From: Zizania palustris
Taxonomy: Eukaryota > Streptophyta > Magnoliopsida > Poales > Poaceae
Assembly (NCBI GenBank): GCA_019279435.1
Contig: JAAALK010000285.1
Span: 29,358,371 to 29,422,370, forward strand
Direction: 5' to 3'
DNA: 64,000 nt
This document shows, in pieces, positions 1 to 11,271 of this stretch (positions are counted from its first letter, which is position 1; the number at the start of each line of letters is the position of its first letter). A program made the position numbers and the translations under genes. The notes below the pieces were generated by a model. That model saw nothing but the letters and a program-made list of their open reading frames with translations, did no database searches and had not been told where the DNA came from.

Positions 1-35
1 CCATCGAACAGAGGAATTTTACTAGCTCTGTCCAT
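1..35 (-). CDS. First codons of Copia-A2 gag (partial)
   Basis: The minus strand has an ATG at 35-33, followed by eleven codons with no stop up to the window edge. They match the start of Copia-A1 gag at 2746 (both begin MD, then SKIPLFD). Gag would form the cytoplasmic virus-like particle. The rest of the gene is outside the window, so intactness cannot be judged. Confidence 0.55.
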   Translation of the reverse strand, partial: MDRASKIPLFD

Positions 36-85
36 GTCGCCAACAGATCACAAAACCGGTTAAGGTCAACTGGTGATCTTAACCC

Positions 86-97
86 GCTCTGATACCA
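86..97 (-). promoter_or_regulatory. Primer-binding site of Copia-A2
   Basis: The minus strand reads TGGTATCAGAGC two bases after the LTR end. This is the usual plant copia site for priming minus-strand DNA synthesis by initiator tRNA-Met. Confidence 0.85.
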
Positions 98-99
98 AT

Positions 100-2120
100 T
101 GTTGGACCGGAAACGACGACCAGAGGGGGGGGTGTGAATGGGAGCTTTTAAAATATCAGGCTAAAATTAACCTTCTGTTTTAATACAGTCTACTACGGAA
201 CAGGCTTCGAACACAACCTTCGAAGTACTGGTTTGGAGGTATTTGACGGTTCCGAACACAGGCTTCGCAAGGAGCAAAAGTTCGAAGCCAAGAAGACTTC
301 GCTCCACTCAAACCCGAAAAACCAACTCTGCTAAGTCAGTGCAGGCTCCGCACACAGGGTGCTTCGAGCAGGCTTCGCACTTCACCCTTCGCAGGAGTGG
401 ACTACCCTCTGAGGACTTCGACCAAGTACTTAGCAGCAGCAACTGGTGCTGGGCTTCGTACACCGAAAGTCTATACGCACACTAACAGACTTCGCTAGGG
501 ACTTAGACATGATAAGAAACTGCGGGCTTCGATCAGGGCTTCGCTAGTAAGCAGCGAGGTCTAGCCTCCTGTTACACAGAGCGAACGCACTGAAAAGCAC
601 ACTTCGCACAGAACACACTACGCCTAGACAGGCTACGGTGCACTACTACTAGCGAGGTATGCAAACAAGCTCAAGCAGAAACACAACACAGAAGCAGGGC
701 TTCAGCTGCTTGAACAAGGAACACAATAAATGAACTCACTGGATGAAAACACAGTATATGGAAGCTAGTACAGGAGCTCAACAATGAATGCTCAAAGTGT
801 TAAATGTTACCTACCCAGCCCCCATATTTATAGCCACTATTCACCCAGTGAATTGACTACTTTACCCCTAGGGTTTACATTGGTTTTGTCTCAACAGAAC
901 AGAGGGGTACAAAAGGTAGTCAACTTTATTTGGAGGCTTCTCTGTCAGCTTTGCAGAGGGGACAGCGTCAGCTTTTTGCAGAGCAGACAATGTCAGCCTT
1001 TGCAAGTCTTTGACCTTTCTGGAGCCCCCCTTCGCACGCGAGGGGTGCGGTAGCTTCGGTGAGAAGCCTTGAGCCCTAATGGCCTTCGCTTCACCGAAGT
1101 CAGCCTTCGATACAGTGACGGTTTTGAGCCGAAGCCATCAAAGCCCTTGGGCCTTCGCACCAACACCTTCGGAGTGGACCACCACGACCTCGCAGCTTCT
1201 CCCAGCTAGAACTTCGTCAGTCCGTGTACCGAAGCCATGCATGGCCGAAGTACCACAAGTCATCCTTGCTCCGGAGCTAGCCTCGCTCCGAAGCCTTCTT
1301 CACTCCAAAGCCCCACCTTCGGAGTACCACCCTTCGAAGTCCCTCCTTCGTCCAAGGCCTCCGCATGAAGCATTCCATGAGCACTCCATCGCAGTGCCTC
1401 TTCCCGAGCACACTCCTCGACGAGCCTCACCCGGACCATGCCTTCGATGCACCTCGACTTCTGAGACCTTCGTCGGGTACCTTCGAGTGTCTCCATCTGG
1501 AGCACACATCGAACACCTTGCCTCTGCTGAGGACTTGATCCACCATACTCCGAAGTCACTCCTTCCAGAGTACCCTTCGAAGTGCCTCGCCTCCGAGGAC
1601 TTTGTCTCGGAGTACCTTCACCCGAAGCCACGCTCTGCACTTACTACCTTCACCTGGTGCACCTCGACCTGAGGTCCGACCTAGACCCCTTCGCAGCCTT
1701 CGTGACGGAGCTCCCCGCTCCACTGGCATCAAGCCTCCCGCTTGACCCAGGTTCACCTGCTACGAACCGTCTGTCGCCTCCACTAGTCCCCTGCGCACCA
1801 TAGACAAGCAGACAAGTGTATCCAGTACTCCGGAGACCTCTCCGGGTAAGCAACCATTCGGCACACACTCCGGTGTACCGCCCAAAGTACCGAGACATTC
1901 GGTACACCCCAATCATCGTGTACTGTCGGACCCCTCCGACGGGCACACTCCGCTTCAACAGCTGCAGCAACCAAAGCCCATCGAACCCTTCAGTGAAACC
2001 ACCTCCGAACACCTTCAGAGTTCCAACCTCCGAACCCCCTTCGGAGGTACCCCTTCGAACCAGAGGTTAAACTCTATCAATCACTCATCACAGACTCCGA
2101 AACCAACCCTTGGTTTCTCA
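100..2120 (-). repeat. 5' LTR of Copia-A2, about 2.0 kb, complete
   Basis: On the minus strand the LTR starts TGAGAAACCAAGG at 2120 and ends GGTCCAACA at 100, giving TG...CA ends and about 2021 bp. It is the only complete LTR of this family in the window. Partial copies lie at 2121-2681, 13937-15311 and 36683-38051, all plus strand. The LTR is very rich in CTTCG/CGAAG. At least twelve CTTCG occur between 200 and 545. Several ORFs cross it, but they are in different frames in different copies and are not taken as genes. Confidence 0.9.
825..832 (-). promoter_or_regulatory. TATA box of Copia-A LTR (A2 copy)
   Basis: The minus strand reads TATAAATA followed by a G-run. The same sequence occurs in the A3 LTR at 37930-37937. 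It lies about 1.3 kb into the LTR and is the best candidate for the element promoter. Confidence 0.65.
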
Positions 2121-2681
2121 GAATCTTTTCTAGAGAAGTGTGTGAGAAGTCTGTTCATGTGAAGTGTGTGCTTTTCAGTGTCTGTTCGCTCTGTGTAAAC
2201 TGGAGGCAAGACCTCTCTGATTATTAGCGAAGCACTGTTCTTGGCTTAGATCGAAGCCCTTTTCTTTCCTTGTCAAAGTCCTCGGCGAAGTGTGTTCAGT
2301 GTGTGTTTAGACCTTCGAAGTATGAAGCCTAGCACTAGTTGCTATCGCTAAGTATTTGGTCAAAGTCCTTAGAGGGAAGTCTGCTCTTGCGAAGGGGGAA
2401 GTGCGAAGCCTGCTCGAAGGCACCTAGTGTGCGGAGCCTGCACTGACTTAGCAGAGTTGATTTTTTTGGTGTTGTGAGTGGAGCGAAGTCTTCTTGACTT
2501 CAAACTTTTGCTCCTGACGAAGCCTAGTTTCGAAGCTGTGAAATACCTCCGAACCAGAACTTGGAAGGGTGTGTTCGAAGCCTGTTCCGCAGAAGACAGA
2601 TTTAAAACAGAAGACTATTTTTAGTCTAAAATTTTAAAAGTTCCCATTCACCCCCCTCTGGTCGCCATTTTCGGTCCAACA
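2121..2681 (+). repeat. Distal part of the 5' LTR of Copia-A1
   Basis: This stretch matches, in inverted orientation, about 100-690 of the A2 LTR, and in direct orientation the end of the 3' LTR (about 15050-15311). It ends GGTCCAACA at 2681, next to the primer site. The first roughly 1.4 kb of this LTR is not deleted but displaced: A2 inserted here and should have pushed it left of the window. Confidence 0.85.
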
Positions 2682-2683
2682 AT

Positions 2684-2695
2684 TGGTATCAGAGC
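2684..2695 (+). promoter_or_regulatory. Primer-binding site of Copia-A1
   Basis: TGGTATCAGAGC lies two bases after the LTR end at 2681. It is complementary to the 3' end of initiator tRNA-Met, as in most plant copia elements. Confidence 0.9.
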
Positions 2696-2745
2696 GGGTT
2701 AAGATGACTAGTTGACCTTAACCAGTTTTGTGATCTGTTGGCGAC

Positions 2746-5260
2746 ATGGACAAAGTTAGTAAAATACCTCTGTTCGATGCGACAGATTTTGCATACTAGA
2801 AGGTGCGCATGGAGGCTTACTTGCTAAGCCAAGGAAATGCAATTTGGGAAATTGTGGACTCACAATACTCCATCCCTGAAACTCGCACCTCTCAAACAGA
2901 GAAGGATCAGTATAATGCGAACTCCAAGGCTAGAAATATACTGTTCATTGGTTTGAGTCGGAGTGAGTTTGATAGGGTGCAACACCTTAGGACAGCTAGG
3001 GAGATTTGGACTACACTCACTATTTTTCATGAGGGCTCGACATAGATTAAGGCCAGGCGCCAAAGCACATACAATCAACAGTATCAGCTGTTTGTGCAGG
3101 CACCTGGTGAATCTATAGATGCCATGTTTTCTCGCTTTGATGCGATAGTGAGTAACTCGCGGTCCAACAGGACACTTGCTTACAATGTTCATGACAGGGC
3201 TATCAAGCATCTTTATGCTCTTGATCGTAGCATATGGGAAGTAAAGATATCCAGCATTGAGGAGTCCGCAGGTTATGATTCATTAACCTGTGATGAGCTC
3301 TTCATCAAGATGAAGTCCACAGAGATTGCCAAGGCATCTCTTGCAGTGCATAGGAACTCATTGCCACAACCATTGGCACTAGTTTCTAGCACTAGTCGTG
3401 GCACCACTGCAGAACCAAGCACATCTAGCACTTGTGTTCTTGCAGATGGTTTTGCTTTGTCCTCCCTGGTCTCCATCACTAAGGAGTAGGTGGATACTCT
3501 GTATGATGATGAGCTTGCTATCATTGCCAGAAGGTTCACCCGTTTTCACCATGAGAGATGGGATCAGAGTAGAAGTGGTTTTAGTGGTTGTTTTGAGTGT
3601 GAAGACACTTCTCACATCAAGGCCAATTGTCCTAAACTCAAGAAGAGAGATGAGAGTGAGCGCTCCAAATACCACAAGAAGGAGAGGAAACCTTTTGTGA
3701 AGGGCAAGCGCGGCAAGGTGGCTACGAGGGTAGCCAAAGCTGCTTCCAGAGCATTGTTGCTGCTCTTAGCGACATCGACACTTCCTCAACTGAGGAGTCG
3801 AGCTCTGATGAGGAGGAGTCCCCAAGGAAGGAGGAGAAGAAGGACAAGAAGGGACGAGACATCACTGACCTTTTCTTCATGCCCGACAGCGATCACAGCG
3901 GCGATGAGCTTGACTCATCTGAGATACCTCTATCCTATGACCAGCTTTCAACTAAATTAGATGAACTAAATGAAATAGTTCTTGGTCAGGATAGATTACT
4001 TGTGCCAGCCGCTAGAGATAGAAAAGACCTTAGACTTAGGCTATAATCTGTTTCTACTGATTATGCCATGCTTAAGTCCAGGGTTAATGATGCTGAATGT
4101 GAATCTTGCACTGTTGTCATGGGGGAGCTTGCTTAGTTGCGTTCTGTACATGCTCAAACTCTATCTGAGCTTGAGACTGCACAGAAGCAGCTTTTGATGG
4201 TTGATTCTAGTTCTCATGATATAAATGAATGCATGAACTGTTCTTTATTACATGAGAGCATTGATTTACGTGATAAGCATGTTCGTGACCTAGAGTCTAG
4301 ATTTGAGAGGGCTGGTAGTTCTAAGGATGAGCAACCTGTGTGTGACACATGCATAACTCTTAAGGACCAGCTAGGCACTGTTAGAGAGCGAGTTGAGAAC
4401 ATCATGACTGAAAATGAATACCTTCTTTCTGTGGTTAACAAATGCACTGAGGGAATGGGTAGGATGGACTTGCTCTTGGCCAAAACCAAGATGTGTGCTG
4501 ACAGAGCAGGGTTAGCTCTGGGATTGGGTTTTGAGAGGATTCCTTCATATAGTGAGAACAAAACCCTTTTTACCTCACCCACTACCCTAGAGAAAGAGAG
4601 AGCGCTGTTAGACACTCCATCAGCCAAAAAGCCTACCCGAACTCCGAAGAAAACCACTCCTCCCGCAAAGAAAACTCCTCCCAAGAAAACCACTCCTCCC
4701 GCAAAGAAAACTCCTCCCAAGAAAACCACTCAGCAGAAGCCCAAGGAGCCTGTGAGGATTGCTCCTATGACCCATGTGAGTGCTCCTAGGAGAGTGTTTC
4801 ATTGTTCCTATTGTCAGCAGGCGGGTCATTTGGTTGGGTTCTGTTTTCATCGCATCAAGGATGAGCGACGCTCTCAGGCGATAAGGTTCCAGAACATGCA
4901 CTACCCATCTGTAGGTATGCATGAGTCTGAGTTGTACTCACGTCCTGTTTTCGAGGCTCCTCGCACTTCTCGGAGAGGTTTTGCTCCTCAAGGTGTTCAC
5001 CATGTACCATATGGTGGTAGACCCCGGGCGAGTAGCCTTGTACCTCGACAGAGTAGGAGACCTCGTCATGCATTTGGGTCACAGCTTGTAGGTAGACCTC
5101 GCACTTTGCATCATTCTGATTATCCTGTGCGTAGACAGTCTATTTTACTGTGCCTACTACTCGTATCACTCAGTGCTGGATGCCTCGTCATTTTTTCACT
5201 CACCCCAACACTGAGCGATCGAGATTTTCCTATCATGTGTAGGCGCCGGACTGAGGCCTG
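2746..5260 (+). pseudogene. Copia-A1 gag (broken)
   Basis: Gag is the particle protein that packages element RNA in the cytoplasm. The start is the ATG at 2746, shared with A2. The first 1.2 kb encodes a UBN2-type gag domain (NSKARNILF, TAREIW motifs near 2920-3020). A CX2CX4HX4C zinc knuckle lies at 3589-3630. A long charged, probably coiled-coil, region follows (about 3700-4600), then a Lys/Pro repeat (4659-4730), then a second CX2CX4HX4C knuckle (4803-4844). Stops interrupt it, for example TAG at a probable Trp codon near 2800 and TAG after 3040, plus frameshifts near 3490, 3760 and 4130. The 3' limit is approximate because protease follows without a clear boundary. Confidence 0.8.
4659..4730 (+). 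repeat. 36-bp minisatellite coding a Lys/Pro-rich tail in gag
   Basis: Two perfect 36-bp units (4659-4694 and 4695-4730) encode PPAKKTPPKKTT twice, with related sequence just upstream from about 4620. The composition resembles a histone H1 tail and could bind nucleic acid. It sits between the two gag zinc knuckles. Confidence 0.9.
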
Positions 5261-6866
5261 GAGGGCACGTGGATCATGGACTCCGGTTGTTCGCGCCATA
5301 TGACCGGAGATGCAACATGGTTCTCCAGCCTCACCACAACCAAGCAAAAGGAACATATCACCTTCGACAACAATCGAAGGAGTAGAGTGAAAGGTAAAGG
5401 TGTGGTAAGAATCAACTCGAATTTCACTCTCAAAGATGTTGCTTTGGTTGAAAATTTGGGATACAATTTGCTTTCTATATCTCAATTGCTTGATGAGGGC
5501 TTCGAAGTGCGATTCCATCGCGATACTTCGTAAGTACTCAATTCTGATGGCGTTGTGGTTTGTAAGATCTTTAGAGTTGGGAGAGTTTTTGGAGCTGATT
5601 TTTCCGAGTCATCTGGTTCTTCTCATTGTCTTGTTGCACATTCGATTTCTGAGCTTTGGAAGTGACATAGGAGACTAGGGCATATGAGCTTTGAGTTGCT
5701 TGCTCGTCTGAGTGCCCTAGGTCTAATCCGAGGATTGCCCAAGATCAAGTTTGAGAACAATTTAGTTTGCGCTCCATGTCGAAATGGAAAAATGATTGCT
5801 GCTTCGCACTCGCCAGTCACCACAGTGATGACTGAGCAACCCGGAGAACTTCTCCACATGGACACTGTAGGTCCTTCTTGGGTTAGTTCTTTAGGCGGCA
5901 AGTGGTATGTGTTAGTCGTTGTGGACGATTTCTCTCGTTACTCTTGGGTCTTCTTTCTTGCAAGCAAGGATGAAGTGTTTTCACACTTTCGGAGCTTGGC
6001 TTTGAGACTTTTCACTGAACTCCCTGGTGCATTGAAATTCATTCGAAGTAATAATGGCACTGAGTTCAAGAACACTCTCTTTGTTGACTTTTGCATGGAG
6101 CATGGCATAGAACATCAATTCTCTGCTCCGCGGGTTCCTCAACATAACGGTGTTGTTGATAGAAAGAACCTCACTTTGGTTGAGATGGCTAGGATGATGC
6201 TCGATGAGCACAAGACTCCTAGAAAATTCTGGGCTGAGGCCATGAACACTGCTTGTTACATCTCAAACCGAATCTTCTTGTGCTCAATTTTAAACTTGAC
6301 ATCTTATGAGCTGCGTTTTGGGAGACAACCCAAAGTTACTCATCTTCGAGTATTTGGTTGTCGTTTCTTTATCCTAAAACATTGAAATTTGGATAAATTT
6401 GAGTCGCGCTCTTCTAACGAGATCTTTTTGGGTTACACTACTCATGGTCATTCTTATCGTGTTTACAATTTGGAGACTAACACTGTCATCGAGTCATGTG
6501 ATGTGACTTTTGATGAATCAACCCCCTCTGTTAGTTCCACTTTTGAACAGGCAAATGAACACGACATGGAACAAGACCCTCTTCGAAGAAGAAGATCTTG
6601 GAGATTTCGAGGATGAACCCCTACTACCCTCGACATCAACCCCCGAAGCTGACCCCGCTTCGACCACTTCGGCACAAGGTCCTGAAGCAACTACGTCGAC
6701 ATCGATCATCTTGGACCACTCCAACGCACAAGTTGAGGGGGAGACTGCATCCCGCCGCGAGGCTCCACATCATGTTCAAAGGATGCATCCTCCCGAGCAG
6801 ATCATTGGTGAGCTAGATGAAAGGGTAACACGTTCTCATGCTCATTTCATTGATTTCACTTTTGTT
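5261..6866 (+). pseudogene. Copia-A1 protease and integrase (broken)
   Basis: Protease would cut the polyprotein, and integrase would insert the cDNA. The protease shows the copia motif MDSGCSRHMTG, with the catalytic Asp at 5279. The GAG-pre-integrase region is near 5640-5800. The integrase core runs from about 5850 to 6300. The first catalytic Asp is present (5861-5863), but the second is Asn (AAT, 6050-6052, in RSNNGTEF) and the third is Asp instead of Glu (6158-6160, in VVDRKN). The spacing of the last two positions, 35 residues, is normal. A stop at 6383-6385 and frameshifts break the frame. The end at 6866 is the LINE insertion point; pol resumes at 11287. Confidence 0.85.
6852..6866 (+). 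repeat. Target-site duplication of the LINE, left copy
   Basis: The 15-mer gatttcacttttgtt matches the right copy at 11272-11286 (ggtttcgcttttgtt) at 13 of 15 bases. Both copies encode the same piece of copia pol, so this is the original target. Confidence 0.8.
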
Positions 6867-6878
6867 TTGAGGATAACC

Positions 6879-6897
6879 AGTAGGAGAGGCTCCTACT
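6879..6897 (-). other. Hairpin near the 3' end of the LINE RNA
   Basis: AGTAGGAG and CTCCTACT form a perfect 8-bp stem around a 3-base loop, 13 bases from the element end. The stretch from here to 7219 is the LINE 3' untranslated region and holds no reading frame. Stem-loops close to the 3' end are known recognition sites for the reverse transcriptase of some plant LINEs. Use as such a site here is an inference from position. Confidence 0.6.
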
Positions 6898-7219
6898 ATA
6901 GTTATATATATTATAGATTAGTGAATTTACAGCTGAAGAGTCAAACCTACAAATCTACCCCTAACTTCTAAGAAAACCTATTAAAGATTTGCTATCCAAA
7001 GTAGCAGCGACTCTCTTACAGAGGGATTACATCTTAGACTCTGAAATTTTAGCGCAATAGTAAACTGAGAGAGCCAGCTATTAATCGAGGGTCTTTCTTG
7101 CCGGAAGACGTAGTTATTTCTGTGTAGCCAGATGGACCAAGCCCCTAGTTACAATAATTTCCATAGAAAATTTCAACCGCAATCTTGATTTGATTTCTTC
7201 AACTCCCTCTATCACTGTA

Positions 7220-10200
7220 TCACTGTTGTGGCCAAAAAATCCCTATTCTTGCCCAGCAGGCTACGCTGAATCGACATCTGACAAAGAGGTGCATGGAAGT
7301 TTCTCGTATATAATCCTCACACAGTATGCAATAATCCTCAATGTCCGAAGCGATGATCCTCCTCCTTCTTAGCATGTCTTTAGTGTTTAGTCTATCATGC
7401 AACAACAACCAAAAGAAAACTTTCAGTTTCATTTGGCACTTACTTTTCGACAAGAACTTGATGACTGGAGAGACCACCAAATTACAGTATGTGCTGGAGT
7501 ATAGGTTCTGTACTGTGTAAACTGTGCTACCCCAAATGTAACTCCAACTGTCCATAGCTCCAGGCTGCATATTGAGTCCAGCCATCTATTGCATAATCTC
7601 CATTAGTTCTAGAATTGCCTCCTGAGATAGCGGCAGGATGAATAATTTTGACAGGTCTTGTTGTTGCAAAAAATGCTGTACCGACTTATTTTTGTTTTTT
7701 TGCGAAGGTTAGTAATCTTGGACCTGTTAACTATAATTTTTGTGGTAGCCAGTTGTCAAACCAAAATGACACTGAGACACCGTCACCAATTATTCGTCTT
7801 GCCATGCCTAAGAACAGAGGTCTTAGCTTTAGAATTCCTTTCCGCCAGCTTGAACCTCGAAGCGTTCCAATATGTGGTACATCACCCTTTTTGTAGTAAG
7901 TGTCCCAAACCAAGTACACCCAGGGAATGTTTGATCTGCTGTAGAATTTGTGTAAATGCTTGAAGAGTAGAGCATTGTTTTGTCCATGTATGTTGATCAC
8001 CCCTAGTTCACCTTTAAGTTTTGGTTTGCATACCTTATCCCATTTGATTAATGCACGAATTGTTTTTCTCGAGTCATTGCCATTCCATAAACATCGTCTC
8101 CGGCATTTGTAGTGAGGATAAGATGGTAGTGAGGATAAGACTGAGTTTATGATTTGTAGTCTTCCCGCCATTGATAACCAGAAAGCTGTTGCCCCTAATC
8201 TCTTTTCGATTTTTGTAAGCAGTGGTCTGTATTCATTGTACTTTGGTATTGCAGTCCCTAAAGGGACACCAAGATAATTGATAGGAAATTGACCTATTGG
8301 ACATCCAAAAGTACCTGCAAATAGCTCAGCGCTTGTAGGATCAACATTTAGAGGAATCATGACTGACTTAGATAAGTTAATCCTTAGACCAGTAAAAATG
8401 GCATAAGTATTTAGTAGCCCTTTTAGGCAAAAGATGTTTTACTGTGTAGCTTCCACGTAGATCATTGTGTCATCTGCATACTGAATCACCGAAAGTCTTT
8501 TTGCTTATGACATGCCGGAGCCTTTAGTAAACCCATTGTACATGCACTGTTGATAATATATTGGAGTAACTCTGCTATTATCACAAACAAAATTGGTGAT
8601 AGTGGATCTCCTTGCCTAACCCCTCGCTTGCAATCAAATTTTCTTCCTACGACTCCATTTATGATTACAGACGAAGATCCTAAGTTCAAAATCAATTGTA
8701 TCCATTGTATCCATCTTTGAGGGAAGCCAAGTTTTGTTAACATCATGATAATGGCAGAATGTTCTACAAGGTCAAATGCTTTCTCAAAATCTAGTTTGAA
8801 TAATACCGTTGGAGACCTTAACCTGCTGCATTGATGGACAAAATCAAAATTCCATGCCAGACAATCCTGAATTGACCTTCCTTTGATAAACCCATATTGG
8901 TGTGCATGAATCCCTTCTTTCAAAAAAGGTTGTAGACGCTTCGCCAGAATCTTAGTAATGAGCTTAATCCCAAAATTCACCAACGAGATTGGCCTATAAT
9001 CTGAAAACTTCAGGGGGATCTCTTTCTTTGGAATAAGAATGATGTAAGAGTCATTCATTGCTGTAAGGTCAATGTTTCCATTGTAGAATGCAGTAAGTAG
9101 ATTGTAAAAAGTCAGCTTCAAAACATTCCAAAAACTTTTGTAGAATAAACCATTGAAGCCATCAGGACCCGGAGCTTTATGAGCTGGAAATTTTGCAATT
9201 ACTTCATCTATTTCTTGTTGTTCAAATGGAAGCGTGATGCTGTCAATTCCTTGGAAAGTAGTAAAATTAATTGGGCAATACAAAACTTCCTGCAAAGGAC
9301 ATGAAACCCCTAATCTAAGCGTGAAAACCTGAAGGGCTTCTGTTTCAATCTCTTTTTGAGTTGTTATAGATCTGCCGTCTGATGTGATGATAGTGGTAAT
9401 ACTATTGCGTCGTTGTCTGTCAGACGCTGCTGCATGAAAGAATTTTGTATTTTCATCCCCTAGACATGTCCATCTTTCCGTGTATCTCTGCTTCCAATAG
9501 GTGTTTTTATGGTCCAGAAGAGATGCAATTCTTACTTTCAATAGATCCCTGAATAGACTTTCTAAATTGGAAAGGTCCCTAAACTCCTCAAAAGAGTCTA
9601 GCGCTTCAAGAACTATGTGACAGACTTTTAGTGATGCTTCTAAATTTCCACATTTTCTTTTCCATTTTATCATATCTTGTTTCAGTATCTTTGTCTTTTT
9701 GACTATTAAATTTGGTTCTTGTTCCACTCTTATTGTATTTGACCAACAATCTAAAACCAGATTCCTGAAACCCGGCATGTCCAACCAATAGTTTTCAAAT
9801 CTGAAAAGGAACGGTCTGTCAAATTTGGTGGCTATTTGGATGAGGACATGGTGTGTGGTCTGAAGTAAATTTGTCTAATGCCTTAAAAGAGGTTAACGGG
9901 AAATATGTCACCCAATTTGGGGATGTTATGCACCAATCCAATTGAATCAGAAGAGGGTTACTTTGCATATTACTCCAAGTAAATCTTTTGCCTGATAAAG
10001 GGATCTCTAGTAGACCAAAATGAGAAATCCAACCATTGAACTTTTCTGATAGAGAATTCTGCCCCCTGGCTTATTTCTGTTATGTTGGAATCTGTATAAA
10101 TTGAAGTCACCAACAAACATCCAGCAAATTCTGGAACTAATGTCTAAAGAAAACAACCAGTTTAGGAAAATTGATCTTTGCGGTTCCCTGCATGGCCCGT

Positions 10201-10547
10201 ATATGGTTGAAAGATGCCACAGTTCATTGTCATGTACTGAGCAGAATTCTATGGTAATGTGCAAATGCATTGCTTAATAAAACCTTCCCATTCAAATGAT
10301 TACCATTCCAGCCAACCAAGATCCCTCCTGAAGCCCCCACTGAAGGCACAAATGCAAATTTGTCAAATCTTTTTGGCGCAATTTTTCTAGCTATTGAATG
10401 ATCTATATGCTCCAATTTTGTCTCCTGGAGACAATAAATGACGTATGATTTGTCCGAAAGCATTGACCTAACTTCCATCTTTTTTGCTGGCGCATGTAAA
10501 CCTCTAATGTTCCAATTGAACACCTTGCATTTTAATTTTGTAGACAT
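7220..10547 (-). pseudogene. LINE ORF2: endonuclease, reverse transcriptase, zf-RVT (broken)
   Basis: ORF2 nicks the target and copies the LINE RNA onto it. Reading leftwards on the minus strand, an APE-type endonuclease domain starts at 10547 (motifs NWNIRGL and QETK). The reverse transcriptase core lies at about 9200-8460 (motifs PGPDGFN, YRPISL, RQGDPLSP). The catalytic YADD is encoded at 8480-8469. The C-terminal region at 7585-7220 has the FFWLLLHDRLNT and CILC...H...C pattern of the plant zf-RVT domain. The frame is broken near 10230-10000, 9800, 8485 and 7730. Length and order are as expected for plant L1-clade elements. Confidence 0.87.
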
Positions 10548-10794
10548 GGCACGATGCTAGATTGAACCACTTCCATAGCCAAGCTAGTGGAATTAAAGTA
10601 CTGAATTTTACAATAAGGTAGCATTGTGCAAGCGCTAAATAAACATAGCATTGGATAAGTCCCGACTGATTTCTGGGCACTAAGACCCCCCCTTGAACCA
10701 AAAGCCAACCGTACTAAAAGTACCCTACTAAAACAACTTAACAAACATGAACCGACCCCTTCCACACCGCTCCTTGACCCTTCATTCTGCTGCA

Positions 10795-11165
10795 TGGGCA
10801 TTTTCTTGCTCCCCCCTTGGCGTGATTCGCAGAACACCTTCAAGTGTAGCTGCCTGATCATTTATTCCTGCCACTTGTTTTTCAAGGAACCCACATAAGT
10901 GTACTGCCACAAATTTGATTTGATCAATATTTAGTGTTGCATGCAACCTACCCGCTGAAGTTGCTTGGACAAAGTCCTGCAATGAAGGCTGTCCTGGGAG
11001 ACAAACATCTTTCCCTTTGTCCAACTTCCTTGAACATCCCTGCACAGATGTAGAAATTGTATGTTGACCTAGAGAATTTGTTCTGAAACCCATTTTTTTG
11101 CTCTAATTCTTGCACTACGACGTAAACCAACATCAGAGATTGGGACATTAGCTCTTACCGGGTTA
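10795..11165 (-). pseudogene. C-terminal remnant of LINE ORF1
   Basis: The minus strand encodes RRSARIRAKKMGF near 11125-11085, a pattern common near the end of plant LINE ORF1 proteins, followed by about 90 residues to a stop near 10783. ORF1 normally binds the LINE RNA. The upstream RNA-binding part is absent because the element is 5'-truncated. The 10548-10794 stretch is the spacer to ORF2, with no support for a gene. Confidence 0.55.
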
Positions 11166-11271
11166 GAGTTGTCTGGTGATGAGTTATCTGTGGCAGCCGA
11201 GGCCCTCTGCCTGCGCTTGTACACCAGGTGTGATCTCTGGACGGCGAAAGTTGACCTGAGGGGCCACCCTT

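Larger units (their letters stand above)
1..2120 (-). mobile_element. Copia-A2, Sirevirus-like Ty1/copia element, 5' end only
   Basis: This is the 5' end of a minus-strand copia element that runs off the left edge of the window. Read on the minus strand it gives a full LTR, a primer site and the first gag codons. All three match the plus-strand sibling element Copia-A1 at 2600-2780. The outer LTR end lies at 2120, where the sequence changes abruptly into the middle of a plus-strand LTR of the same family. A2 therefore inserted into the 5' LTR of A1. The expected target duplication is gaatc (2121-2125), with its partner left of the window. The family call comes from similarity within the window and is sure; the Sirevirus lineage is inferred from A1. 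Confidence 0.85.
6867..11271 (-). mobile_element. L1-type LINE, 5'-truncated, inserted in Copia-A1 pol
   Basis: A minus-strand non-LTR element of about 4.4 kb holds the tail of ORF1, then ORF2 with endonuclease, reverse transcriptase and a C-terminal zinc-binding domain, then a 3' untranslated region of about 350 bp. Flanking 15-bp duplications define the ends. The ORF1 start and 5' UTR are missing, which is the usual outcome of incomplete target-primed reverse transcription. No long poly-A tail is visible at the 3' (left) end. ORF2 has stops and frameshifts, so the copy is dead. Confidence 0.88.

Noticed and set aside
1079..2070. ORFs within the Copia-A LTRs (also 13973-14942 and 36722-37687)
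   Set aside because: Different frames are open in the different LTR copies and no domain is recognisable; they follow from the CTTCG-rich composition.
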